This document shows, piece after piece, positions 32,741 to 40,387 of a DNA stretch of 64,000 nt. Within the stretch, counting starts at the first letter, position 1, and each line of letters starts with the position of its first letter. The notes below the pieces were generated by a model. That model saw only the letters and a program-made list of their open reading frames with translations. It searched no databases and was not told where the DNA came from. The translations under genes were made by a program, and so were the position numbers. This DNA comes from Pontiellaceae bacterium B1224 (GTDB lineage Bacteria; Verrucomicrobiota; Kiritimatiellia; Kiritimatiellales; Pontiellaceae), in the NCBI GenBank assembly GCA_029432815.1, contig JAROBA010000033.1, positions 1 to 64,000 on the forward strand. Direction: 5' to 3'.

Positions 32741-33434
32741 GAAGCCGAAAGAGGAGCTCGCGCCTTCCTATTTTGTCCAGTTTGCCGCGTTGTGGTGCAT
32801 TTTATTGGGCTTCTTTGTGATGCTGCTCAGCCTGGGAAGCACACAGATGGGGCCGGGAGCAGATGGGCTCGGAGAGGTGCGCGATGCCTTTGGCAGCACC
32901 GGCGGCCTGGGCTTGTTGCCCTACGCCAAAAATTCGTTGTTCGGCAGTCACGACGGCGGGGCGAGTTCGTTTCGTATCCGTAAAAGCGCCCCGAATCAGG
33001 TGGCGAAGGTCGATGGCTATATCCGCGGTATGCTCTGGAAAAAAGGGCTGACCAATGTCTCGATGATTTCCGTGGTGCATTCCCATAATTCCTCCACGGT
33101 GATTCTTCAGATTCCTGTTGAGTTTATCGGTAATGAGAAGCTGGATCGGGAGTCGGTCAAGCTGCTCGAAATGCTTGGCGAGGTTTTTCTCAGCCTGCGT
33201 GAATACGATATGGAGATCATGGCGGTCGGTGATGATGCTCCGGATCCGGCCTCCTGCCAGCGGCAGGCGCTGCTCCGCTCGGCTGTGGTGGCCCGTTTTC
33301 TTACGGAAGAAGCAGACCTGTTGCCGGATCATGTACACGCAGTCGGATTTTCCGACACCTGGGTGCTTGATCTGCATGGCATCGAGCATGTTAATGGAAG
33401 AGTATTGATTTCGATCAAACAGAGGAACCCGTAA
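32724..33434 (+). CDS. MotB-like protein lacking the ion-binding aspartate
   Basis: 236 residues. The membrane helix VQFAALWCILLGFFVMLLSL aligns with that of MotB, but the essential Asp position is A22. The C-terminal part (about 115-230; VILQIPVEFIGNEKLDRESVKLLEMLGEVF, DLHGIEHVNGRVLISIK) still looks OmpA-like. Without the aspartate it should not conduct ions, so it may be a structural or regulatory stator partner, forming heterodimers or anchoring. It overlaps motB by 17 nt and is probably made with it. This is not a pseudogene: the frame is intact and family-like. Confidence 0.82.
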   Translation: MGRKVKKPKEELAPSYFVQFAALWCILLGFFVMLLSLGSTQMGPGADGLGEVRDAFGSTGGLGLLPYAKNSLFGSHDGGASSFRIRKSAPNQVAKVDGYIRGMLWKKGLTNVSMISVVHSHNSSTVILQIPVEFIGNEKLDRESVKLLEMLGEVFLSLREYDMEIMAVGDDAPDPASCQRQALLRSAVVARFLTEEADLLPDHVHAVGFSDTWVLDLHGIEHVNGRVLISIKQRNP

Positions 33435-33477
33435 GGGACAGGAACGTTTCTTTATACAGTAAGGCTGGGAGTATCAT

Positions 33478-33972
33478 ATGGCAGAAGACAAAGACAATGT
33501 GAAAGACGTGACTGAAGCGGATGACGTCCCGAAGAAAGGCAAGGGAACGATTCTTATTGTTGTGTTGGGGGTCGTATTGATTGCAGGAGGTATTGGTGCC
33601 GGGCTGGTTCTCGGGAAAAAATCAAGGCCGGTGCCTGCGGGGCCGGCTAAAAAGAACGAAACTCCGGTGATTATTCAATTTCAGGACCTCTATGTAAATA
33701 TTGCAGAAACCAAAGCCACCCGTGTGCTGAAACTCACCGTGGTGCTGGAACTCAGCGAAGAAAAGCTTGTCACGCCTCTGGAGGCCCACCGAGCCATTAT
33801 TCGCGACCTGATGTCCGAAGCGGCCTCGCATTTGACAATCGAGGAACTGGAGGGGCGTAATGGGCGCAGTATTCTCAAGCGTGAAATCAAAAACAATGTC
33901 AACGACTTGCTGCGGGATCGATTGGCTGGGGCCGTGATTAACGTTTATTTTTCGGACTTTCTAATTCAGTAG
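33478..33972 (+). CDS. fliL: flagellar basal body protein FliL
   Basis: 164 residues. A membrane helix (TILIVVLGVVLIAGGIGAGLVLG) follows an acidic N-terminus. The periplasmic domain has LYVNIAETKATRVLKLTVVLEL and ends VNDLLRDRLAGAVINVYFSDFLIQ, the FliL signature. FliL rings surround and stabilise stators. It directly precedes fliM by 4 nt. Confidence 0.93.
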   Translation: MAEDKDNVKDVTEADDVPKKGKGTILIVVLGVVLIAGGIGAGLVLGKKSRPVPAGPAKKNETPVIIQFQDLYVNIAETKATRVLKLTVVLELSEEKLVTPLEAHRAIIRDLMSEAASHLTIEELEGRNGRSILKREIKNNVNDLLRDRLAGAVINVYFSDFLIQ

Positions 33973-33976
33973 GCTC

Positions 33977-34963
33977 ATGACTGATCAACAACAAAATTTA
34001 TCGTCGGAAGAAATTGCAGCCCTGCGCGACGTTGCCACACCGGAAGCTGATGCAGTCCAGGCAGCGGAAAGTGCCGCAAGTGTTCAGGTTATTTCGTATA
34101 ACTTTAGGCAGCCTGGTCGCTTGAGCGCTGCTCAGCTGCGTGCTCTGAAAATGGTTCATGAGTTTTTTTCCAAGCGGCTTTCAGAGGATCGCTCGAGCGG
34201 CGTCAATCTTCCGTTTGAGCTGGGTTTACTATCCGTGGAAACCATTTCGTACAGTAATTTTATGGGATCGCTTGAAAATCCATGTTTCATGGCACAGCTT
34301 TCGAGTCGTTTCGAGCAACCCGTATTACTGGAAATGGATCTGCGGGTGGTCCGCAAACTCGTGTCTCACATCCTGGGGGATGGCGACGAGGGGGAGGAGG
34401 AGGCCCGGAAGCTGACATCTATCGAGCAGGCAATTGCCGGAAATTGGCTCGAGGGGCTTTTGCCTTTGCTGGGCGAAGCCTGGACGCTATCGGCTCCGGT
34501 TGATTTCGGGGTCAGAAGCATTGAAAGCGATCCGCGGTTCGTGCAGGTCATGCCCGACGACAGTCCGGTCGTGAGCCTGACCTTTCGGTTGCAGGCCGGG
34601 ACCGCAAAAGGACAAATGACTCTCTGTTATCCCTTGGAGCCGCTTCAGGAATTGCTCGAAGGTATGAGTTTGCGGATGAGCGGGGGCGATGATGATGATG
34701 AGGACGATGTTGAACATGGCGGCGACCGCATATTGGCTTCCTTAAAATGTATTCCATTTGAATTGCGCGCTGAGCTGGGGCACTGCTTCATACGAGCCAG
34801 TCAGCTGGCCGCACTCCGGACAGGCGATGTGCTCTGTCTGGATCGATCAATCCACGATCCGGTCGATATTCTTCTGGGAAACAACGTGGTGTTCGATGCC
34901 AACCTGGGCAAAAAAGGTGATAATTTGGCGCTGCAGATCCGCAGCCGACGTAAGGGTCGATAA
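33977..34963 (+). CDS. fliM: flagellar motor switch protein FliM
   Basis: 328 residues. An N-terminal LSSEEIAAL segment resembles the CheY-binding peptide. The middle CheC-like domain begins YNFRQPGRLSAAQLRALKMVHEFFSKRLSEDL-like. The C-terminal SpoA domain ends with VDILLGNNVVFDANLGKKGDNLALQI. An unusual acidic insert (DDDDEDDVEH, about residues 236-245) lies between the middle and SpoA domains. FliM sets rotation direction in the C ring. Confidence 0.92.
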   Translation: MTDQQQNLSSEEIAALRDVATPEADAVQAAESAASVQVISYNFRQPGRLSAAQLRALKMVHEFFSKRLSEDRSSGVNLPFELGLLSVETISYSNFMGSLENPCFMAQLSSRFEQPVLLEMDLRVVRKLVSHILGDGDEGEEEARKLTSIEQAIAGNWLEGLLPLLGEAWTLSAPVDFGVRSIESDPRFVQVMPDDSPVVSLTFRLQAGTAKGQMTLCYPLEPLQELLEGMSLRMSGGDDDDEDDVEHGGDRILASLKCIPFELRAELGHCFIRASQLAALRTGDVLCLDRSIHDPVDILLGNNVVFDANLGKKGDNLALQIRSRRKGR

Positions 34964-34983
34964 AATATTCAGGAGACGATGGT

Positions 34984-35352
34984 ATGAGTGAAGAAGTAAG
35001 TTTGGAACAAAAAGCAACTGAACAAGTTGATGTACGACCCATTTCCCCAGCTCCGCTGACCGAACCCGCCGAGGGGGTAACCGGGATGTCTGAGGAGGTC
35101 AATCTCAACATGATCATGGATATTCCGGTCGATGTACACGTCGAGATCGGACGTACCAGCCTGCCGGTCAGGGAATTTCTTCGGCTCGGTGTTGGTTCCG
35201 TTCTTCAGCTCGACCGGCTTGTCGGAGAATCCGCCGACCTGATCATCAATGGCCAGCTTGTCGGCCGCGGTGATGTTGTTGTAATTGATGAGACCTTTGG
35301 TATCCGTATCTCTGAACTGGCGGGAGAAAAGGAACTGATGGCGTCCTGGTAA
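34984..35352 (+). CDS. fliN: flagellar motor switch protein FliN
   Basis: 122 residues. The SpoA domain reads MIMDIPVDVHVEIGRTSLPVREFLRLGVGSVLQLDRLVGESADLIINGQLVGRGDVVVIDETFGIRI. The first 40 residues are a variable extension that binds FliH in other systems. It is the last gene of the operon, followed by a terminator. Confidence 0.96.
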   Translation: MSEEVSLEQKATEQVDVRPISPAPLTEPAEGVTGMSEEVNLNMIMDIPVDVHVEIGRTSLPVREFLRLGVGSVLQLDRLVGESADLIINGQLVGRGDVVVIDETFGIRISELAGEKELMASW

Positions 35353-35379
35353 TTTCTCCATATGGCAAATAACGCCTGA

Positions 35380-35412
35380 CGGCCCTGCATGAGTTTGCGG
35401 GGCCGTTTTTTT
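35380..35412 (+). terminator. rho-independent terminator of the flgB-fliN operon
   Basis: A 9-bp GC-rich stem (CGGCCCTGC with GCGGGGCCG, one G-U pair) with an 8-nt loop is followed by seven T. It lies 28 nt after the fliN stop. Confidence 0.9.
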
Positions 35413-35414
35413 AT

Positions 35415-35429
35415 TTCCAACCTCTGGAA
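35415..35429. repeat. dispersed palindrome TTCCAA-N3-TTGGAA (copy 3)
   Basis: TTCCAACCTCTGGAA is identical to the copy at 2834. It lies right after the fliN terminator and 27 bp before the -24 element of the flgF sigma-54 promoter. Confidence 0.65.
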
Positions 35430-35456
35430 AGTTCCTGCGCTTTGGAATGAATCCTG

Positions 35457-35473
35457 TGGCATCGCCCCTGCTT
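35457..35473 (+). promoter_or_regulatory. sigma-54 promoter of flgF operon, leaderless type
   Basis: TGGCATCGCCCCTGCTT. The -12 C is at 35471 and the flgF ATG starts 13 nt later at 35484, preceded by TGC. Confidence 0.83.
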
Positions 35474-35483
35474 CATAGGGTGC

Positions 35484-36200
35484 ATGAACTCAGGATTTTA
35501 CAATGCAGCCATACAGATGGCAACGGGCAGTGTCCAGGACATGGAAGTCCATACCGAAAATCTGGCGAACAGCAATATGCCGGGATACAAGCGGCTGGAA
35601 TCGAGCCATACGGCCTTTGCCGATGTGCTGGACGCGCAGGTTAGTGCACCGGAAGAACCGTCGGATCCGATTTCTGTAAATCACCATCAGGGTGCTTTGC
35701 GCTCCACGGAGCGGTCGCTCGACTTTGCAATCGAAGGCGATGGTTTTTTTGTTGTTTCAGACGGTCGTCAGGATTATTTGACGCGAAACGGAGGGTTTCG
35801 TGTTTCTGCGGATGGAACAATCGTGAATTCGCTAGGCATGGCCGTTCAGACCACTACTGGGGATCTGAGGATTCCACAGGGCGAGAACGCCTCGATGTTG
35901 GAGCTCGACGATGAATTGAACTTGCGCGTTGGCGGCAAGGTAATCGGCACTCTGAAAGTGGAGGCAGTCCAGAATCCCTCTGATTTGGATCAGGCGGGCA
36001 CCACTTTGTTTGTGAACAACGGTGCTGAAACCGTAGATGCCGAGTGCAGGGTGCTGAACGGATTCCTGGAACAGAGCAATACGGCAATTTTTGAAGAAAT
36101 GGTGGGTATGATGACCACTATGCGCAACTACGAAGCATGCCAGAAAATGCTGCAGACCGTAGACGATGCGGAAGAAAAGATGATGAGTAAGCTCGTTTAG
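35484..36200 (+). CDS. flgF: flagellar rod protein FlgF
   Basis: 238 residues. N-terminus MNSGFYNAAIQMATGSVQDMEVHTENLANSNMPGYKR, central LDFAIEGDGFFVV and C-terminal ETVDAECRVLNGFLEQSNTAIFEEMVGMMTTMRNYEACQKM mark a FlgF/FlgG-type distal rod protein. The shorter length and its position before the clearer FlgG indicate FlgF. It heads the flgF-flgK operon. Confidence 0.9.
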   Translation: MNSGFYNAAIQMATGSVQDMEVHTENLANSNMPGYKRLESSHTAFADVLDAQVSAPEEPSDPISVNHHQGALRSTERSLDFAIEGDGFFVVSDGRQDYLTRNGGFRVSADGTIVNSLGMAVQTTTGDLRIPQGENASMLELDDELNLRVGGKVIGTLKVEAVQNPSDLDQAGTTLFVNNGAETVDAECRVLNGFLEQSNTAIFEEMVGMMTTMRNYEACQKMLQTVDDAEEKMMSKLV

Positions 36201-36218
36201 CGAGCCAAGGAGTACGTT

Positions 36219-37001
36219 ATGGAAAGGGCAATGTGGTCGTCGGTTACGGGGATGAGAGCGTCAGAAATGTCGCTCGATAATATCGCCAACAACCTCGCAA
36301 ACATTAATACCACGGCGTTTAAGCCGGGGAAGGTGGCGTTTCAGGATATGCTGTATACAACGCTGACCACGCCTGGAGCCACAAACGGGGATAGCGAGAT
36401 CCCGTCCGGCATCCAGCTGGGCCATGGCACCAAGGTGGCGGAAATCTCCAAACAGTTTACGCAGGGAGCCCTGCGCGAAACCGGAGGCGATCTGGATCTG
36501 GCCATCGAAGGGGAGGGATTTTTTGAAGTGGTTATGCCGGACGGCACGTCGGCCTATACCCGCGATGGTTCCTTTCGGGCAACCTCTACCGGCGATGTGG
36601 TTACGGTTGAAGGGTATCGCGTGGCGAACTTTCCTTCCATTCCCAGCGGTACCACCGAAGTCACTTTCGCGCCGGATGGGTCGGTTACAATGATGGTGAA
36701 CGGTTCGTCGGTTTCGGGGCAGCAGATTTCGTTGGCACGCTTTGCCAATGCCGAAGGGCTGCGCAGTATGGGCCACAACCTTTATATGGAAACCGATGCC
36801 AGTGGAACGGCCGAAACCGGGCTGACGCCTGGCGAGAACGGTATGGGGCAGATCATGCAGCGTTATCTGGAAACGTCCAGTGTCAACGCGGCTGAAGAGT
36901 TAGTGAACATGATCTTGACCCAGCGTGCCTACGAAGCCAATTCAAAAGCAATCAAGGCCAGCGATGAGATGTCGTCCATGGCCAATAATTTAAAGGGATA
37001 A
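36219..37001 (+). CDS. flgG: flagellar distal rod protein FlgG
   Basis: 260 residues. MERAMWSSVTGMRASEMSLDNIANNLANINTTAFKPGKVAFQDMLYTTL, LDLAIEGEGFFEV and the C-terminal RYLETSSVNAAEELVNMILTQRAYEANSKAIKASDEM are textbook FlgG. GCCAAGGAG precedes the ATG. FlgG forms the distal rod that crosses the P and L rings encoded just downstream. Confidence 0.96.
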   Translation: MERAMWSSVTGMRASEMSLDNIANNLANINTTAFKPGKVAFQDMLYTTLTTPGATNGDSEIPSGIQLGHGTKVAEISKQFTQGALRETGGDLDLAIEGEGFFEVVMPDGTSAYTRDGSFRATSTGDVVTVEGYRVANFPSIPSGTTEVTFAPDGSVTMMVNGSSVSGQQISLARFANAEGLRSMGHNLYMETDASGTAETGLTPGENGMGQIMQRYLETSSVNAAEELVNMILTQRAYEANSKAIKASDEMSSMANNLKG

Positions 37002-37005
37002 AGCA

Positions 37006-37950
37006 ATGAAACGATTTTCATTCATTCTGATCTTCATGTGTTGCTTCTCAGGGAGTCTTCTGGCGGCGACCACGCTGCACCTGAAGAATTCCATTGAAGT
37101 GAGCTGCAAGGATGTTCTTCTGGGCGACCTCGTTGTGGATTCAAAGCTCATTCCTTTGGAATGGACCACGCGTCGTGTAATGGCATCACCGCCCGCAGGT
37201 GAGGTTACCTATTATTCGCTTACTACTGTGGCGCAGGGGCTGGCCCGCTTCGAGGATATGACGAGCGTGACTCTCAGCGGCGAACCTGTACTCACCATTT
37301 CCCGTAGTGACCGCAAGGTCGAGAAAGACGAGTTTTACAAACCGCTTCGTGCGTACCTCGGTAGCCATGAACCATGGAAGAATAATGATTTTGATGTCGA
37401 TGTCCTGAATATTCCCCGCAATGTCCGAGTTCCTGCAGGGAAAACCACCTATAAGATTACGCAGGTTAATCAAAAGACGTCAAAAGGCTATAGTGAGGCC
37501 TACGTCTCTGTATTGGTGGACGGGGTCGAAGAAGCCGAAGTGCCGGTGGGAATTGAAATCCAGTTTCTGAGCGAAGTGTGGGTGGTCGCTCGAAATCTTG
37601 AACGCGGACACATCATCGGAGAATCCGATTTGCGTAGCGAAATGCACGTGGTCGATTCAACCGGAAATTATCTGTCGAGCAAGGAAAACGTGGTCGGACA
37701 TGAGGTCAGCCGTGCGCTTACTGTCGGCGACCTGCTTCGCAGCAATGCGGTCAGCAAACCCCTTTGTGCTAAACGTGGCGATTGGGTGTCTATCAATGCA
37801 CTCGGGAACAACCTGCATATCACCTTGCGTGGTAAGGCGATGGCCAACGGTCGTTTGGGCGACCGCATTATGTGTGTAAATGAACGATCCTCACGCAAGG
37901 TGCTTGTGGAGCTGACCGGCTCCGGTAACGGCGTGTTAGTCCGACTATAG
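37006..37950 (+). CDS. flgA: P-ring assembly chaperone FlgA
   Basis: 314 residues with signal peptide (RFSFILIFMCCFSGSLLAA). The C-terminal SAF-type domain is recognisable (VVARNLERGHIIGESDL, GHEVSRALTVGDLLRSNAV, CAKRGDWVSI). FlgA is periplasmic and helps FlgI form the P ring. It starts 4 nt after flgG. Confidence 0.92.
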   Translation: MKRFSFILIFMCCFSGSLLAATTLHLKNSIEVSCKDVLLGDLVVDSKLIPLEWTTRRVMASPPAGEVTYYSLTTVAQGLARFEDMTSVTLSGEPVLTISRSDRKVEKDEFYKPLRAYLGSHEPWKNNDFDVDVLNIPRNVRVPAGKTTYKITQVNQKTSKGYSEAYVSVLVDGVEEAEVPVGIEIQFLSEVWVVARNLERGHIIGESDLRSEMHVVDSTGNYLSSKENVVGHEVSRALTVGDLLRSNAVSKPLCAKRGDWVSINALGNNLHITLRGKAMANGRLGDRIMCVNERSSRKVLVELTGSGNGVLVRL

Positions 37951-37962
37951 GAGGGAGAAAAT

Positions 37963-38553
37963 ATGAAACGAATCATTGCATATGCACTGTGCGCGGCTGT
38001 GGCCGCAACTGCTGAAGAAAATGGACTGGTCAAGCGGCTGTATGCCGACCGTACCGCCCGCCAGGTCGGCGATCTCGTGACTATCAGCATCGAGGAGCAG
38101 TCCTCGGTCCAGAAGGATGCCTCCAACGACCAAACCAAGTCTGCCGGAGGAAACATGTCGTTTAATTTCCCAGGCATGGAAGCCAATGGAACGCCGATGT
38201 GGGATGCGCTTAAGCTGCCCGAATGGACTGTTGACGCGGATAAAAATTTCTCCGCTTCCGGAGGCAAAGCAACCTCCGACGCATTTTCTGCATCAATAAC
38301 GGTGCATATTACGGAGCAACTGCCGAATGGTAACCTGATGATCATCGGCGACCGCAAGGTGAATATCGACGGTGATATTATTCTGTTTACACTCCGGGGT
38401 ATGATCCGTCCCGACGATATTGATCGTACAAATACCGTGCTTTCCTCCCGGATTGCCGGAGCAACCATCACCTATGAAACTGTGGGCGAGTTTGGCAAGA
38501 ACCAACGCAAAGGACTCTTCTCGCGTACATTGGATTGGATCATCCCATTTTAG
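37963..38553 (+). CDS. flgH: flagellar L-ring protein FlgH
   Basis: 196 residues. LYADRTARQVGDLVTISIEEQSSVQKDA and LPNGNLMIIGDRKVNIDGDIILFTLRGMIRPDDIDRTNTVLSSRIAGATITYE are FlgH hallmarks. Most FlgH are lipoproteins with an LxGC lipobox. Here the N-terminus is MKRIIAYALCAAVAATAEE, where Cys10 follows a Leu and no lipobox is visible, so it may be processed by the ordinary signal peptidase. GGAGGGAG precedes the ATG. It forms the outer-membrane ring. Confidence 0.93.
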   Translation: MKRIIAYALCAAVAATAEENGLVKRLYADRTARQVGDLVTISIEEQSSVQKDASNDQTKSAGGNMSFNFPGMEANGTPMWDALKLPEWTVDADKNFSASGGKATSDAFSASITVHITEQLPNGNLMIIGDRKVNIDGDIILFTLRGMIRPDDIDRTNTVLSSRIAGATITYETVGEFGKNQRKGLFSRTLDWIIPF

Positions 38554-38559
38554 GAACCT

Positions 38560-39708
38560 ATGAAAAGCATGATGCAAATAACTGTTAAATGGTTGCTGCC
38601 TATCAGCTGTGCTGCTCTGGCCCTGCTCCCTGCTTCCTCAGAGGCGCAGGTTGGTGGTGCACAGGTGAGGCTCAAAGATCTGGTGCGGATTCAGGGAGTC
38701 GAGCGGATTGATCTGGTTGGATACGGTGTGGTCGTTGGTTTGAATAAAACCGGAGACAAAGATATCGAACTGGCGAAAAGGACGGTTTCGAACCTGATGA
38801 AGAACTTTAATATATTCATCGACTCAAGCGATATCACCAGTAAGAACGTTGCTGTTGTCATGATCACGGCGTCGATTGAACCGTTTCATCGCCGAGGCGA
38901 CCGGGTTGGTATCCAGGTGGCTTCCATGGGCGATGCCACCTCTTTGCAGGGGGGGATTCTGTTGATGACCCCGCTGCTGGATCCAGACGGAAAAACCTAT
39001 GCCATTGCGCAGGGTGCATTGGTGGTCGGCGGCTACAGCGTCGGTGTGGGTGGAGCAGGTGGTTCCACCGAAACAAAAAATTTCCCGACGGTGGGTCGTG
39101 TGCCTAACGGAGCAACATTGAATTTCGACCACGATGTAGAGTTCATCAAGGAAGGTAAACTCGAACTTGTGTTGCGTCATCCGGACTTCACCACTGCACA
39201 GCGAATTGCTGAGGTGGTTGCGTCGGTTTCCCCGGATGGATCAATTGCCAAAGATGCCGGAACGGTAAGCATTACGATTCCTAACGATATTCTTGAAGTC
39301 GGGCTGACCAGTCAGTTTATCTCATCCATAGAATCGTTGCGTGTAACACCCGATCGCCGCGCCCGTGTGGTGGTTAACGAGCGTACCGGAACCGTGGTGC
39401 TCGGAGGTGAAGTCATGATCAGCACAGCAATCGTTGCACATGGAAACCTGACGGTACGAGTGGGTTCGACTCTTGGAGTTTCCCAGCCCGGAGCCTTTTC
39501 CCGCGTTGGTCAGACAGAGGTTGTTGAGAATGTGCAGACGGAGGTACAGGATGAGCCTGCAAAAATTATGGTTATGCCCCGCACCACCAGCGTACAGGAA
39601 CTCGCTGACGTACTTAACCAGCTCGGTGCATCACCGCGCGATTTAATCTCAATTCTTGACGCCTTGCAGAATCTCGGTGCGTTACAGATGGAACTGATAA
39701 CCCTTTAG
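38560..39708 (+). CDS. flgI: flagellar P-ring protein FlgI
   Basis: 382 residues with a signal peptide ending near ASSEAQ. VRLKDLVRIQGVERIDLVGYGVVVGLNKTGD, PLLDPDGKTYAIAQGALVVGGYSVG and the C-terminal VQELADVLNQLGASPRDLISILDALQNLGALQMEL are typical of FlgI. It forms the periplasmic P ring around the rod. The presence of both FlgH and FlgI shows a Gram-negative envelope. Confidence 0.97.
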   Translation: MKSMMQITVKWLLPISCAALALLPASSEAQVGGAQVRLKDLVRIQGVERIDLVGYGVVVGLNKTGDKDIELAKRTVSNLMKNFNIFIDSSDITSKNVAVVMITASIEPFHRRGDRVGIQVASMGDATSLQGGILLMTPLLDPDGKTYAIAQGALVVGGYSVGVGGAGGSTETKNFPTVGRVPNGATLNFDHDVEFIKEGKLELVLRHPDFTTAQRIAEVVASVSPDGSIAKDAGTVSITIPNDILEVGLTSQFISSIESLRVTPDRRARVVVNERTGTVVLGGEVMISTAIVAHGNLTVRVGSTLGVSQPGAFSRVGQTEVVENVQTEVQDEPAKIMVMPRTTSVQELADVLNQLGASPRDLISILDALQNLGALQMELITL

Positions 39709-39716
39709 GAGCCGCG

Positions 39717-39983
39717 ATGAATGCAGCAGCAATTTCAACGATCGGAACCAATGCCGCCGACTTGCAGGGACAGCAAAAGCTGAAAGAAGCCTGCGATGGA
39801 GTGGAGGGATTGTTTCTGAGGATTTTACTTAAGGAAGGTATGCAGGGCATGCTCGAAAATGCAGAGGGGCATTCGGGCTCCGCTCTGGGCTACGCCTTGG
39901 AACAGACCGCCGACGAAATTGCCCGCGACAGCGACACTGGCATTGCCGACAACATCTATGCGCAACTGTCCGCCAACCTTTAG
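39717..39983 (+). CDS. flgJ: rod-binding protein FlgJ, single-domain form
   Basis: 88 residues covering only the rod-binding domain (KEACDGVEGLFLRILLKEGMQGMLENAEGHSGSALGYALEQTADEIA). The C-terminal glucosaminidase/muramidase domain of enterobacterial FlgJ is absent, as in many other phyla, so another enzyme must open the cell wall for the rod. It starts 8 nt after flgI. Confidence 0.9.
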   Translation: MNAAAISTIGTNAADLQGQQKLKEACDGVEGLFLRILLKEGMQGMLENAEGHSGSALGYALEQTADEIARDSDTGIADNIYAQLSANL

Positions 39984-40000
39984 AAAACAGGAGACGTTTA

Positions 40001-40381
40001 ATGAAAGATAATTATCTGAAGACCAGGATTCGTGCCCTTGAAGATGCTGCGAAAGATTTGCAGGCCAGTTTGCTGAAACGCGATACCGAAGGCATCTGGA
40101 GCAACCTTTCGAAGCAGGAGTTGTCGCTGGACGAACTGGATCGCATTCAGCGGGAATCGGAGTGTGAATTGGAAGATGAAGCCCGAAACAATCCTGAAAT
40201 CCGTCGACTGCTCAAACGCAGTCTGGCGGTGGTGCAGGCCAATCGTGCGCTAACCCAGCGTTTTCTGGAAGTGGTCGGACAAACCCTGTCGCGCCTGAGC
40301 GGAGGGGAACCTCCAACGTATGCCGGCTATGGCGCCTCTCCGGTCCGAAGAGCACCCATACTTGTGAGCCAACGGGGATAA
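40001..40381 (+). CDS. flgN: FlgN-like export chaperone
   Basis: 126 residues, helical with charged segments (ALEDAAKDLQASLLKRDTEGIWSNLSKQE, LLKRSLAVVQANRALTQRFLEVVGQTLSRL) and a flexible tail containing YAGYGASP, as many FlgN proteins have. FlgN escorts FlgK and FlgL to the export gate. The gene lies directly before flgK, its client. Identification rests on position and pattern. Confidence 0.72.
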   Translation: MKDNYLKTRIRALEDAAKDLQASLLKRDTEGIWSNLSKQELSLDELDRIQRESECELEDEARNNPEIRRLLKRSLAVVQANRALTQRFLEVVGQTLSRLSGGEPPTYAGYGASPVRRAPILVSQRG

Positions 40382-40387
40382 TGTGTT

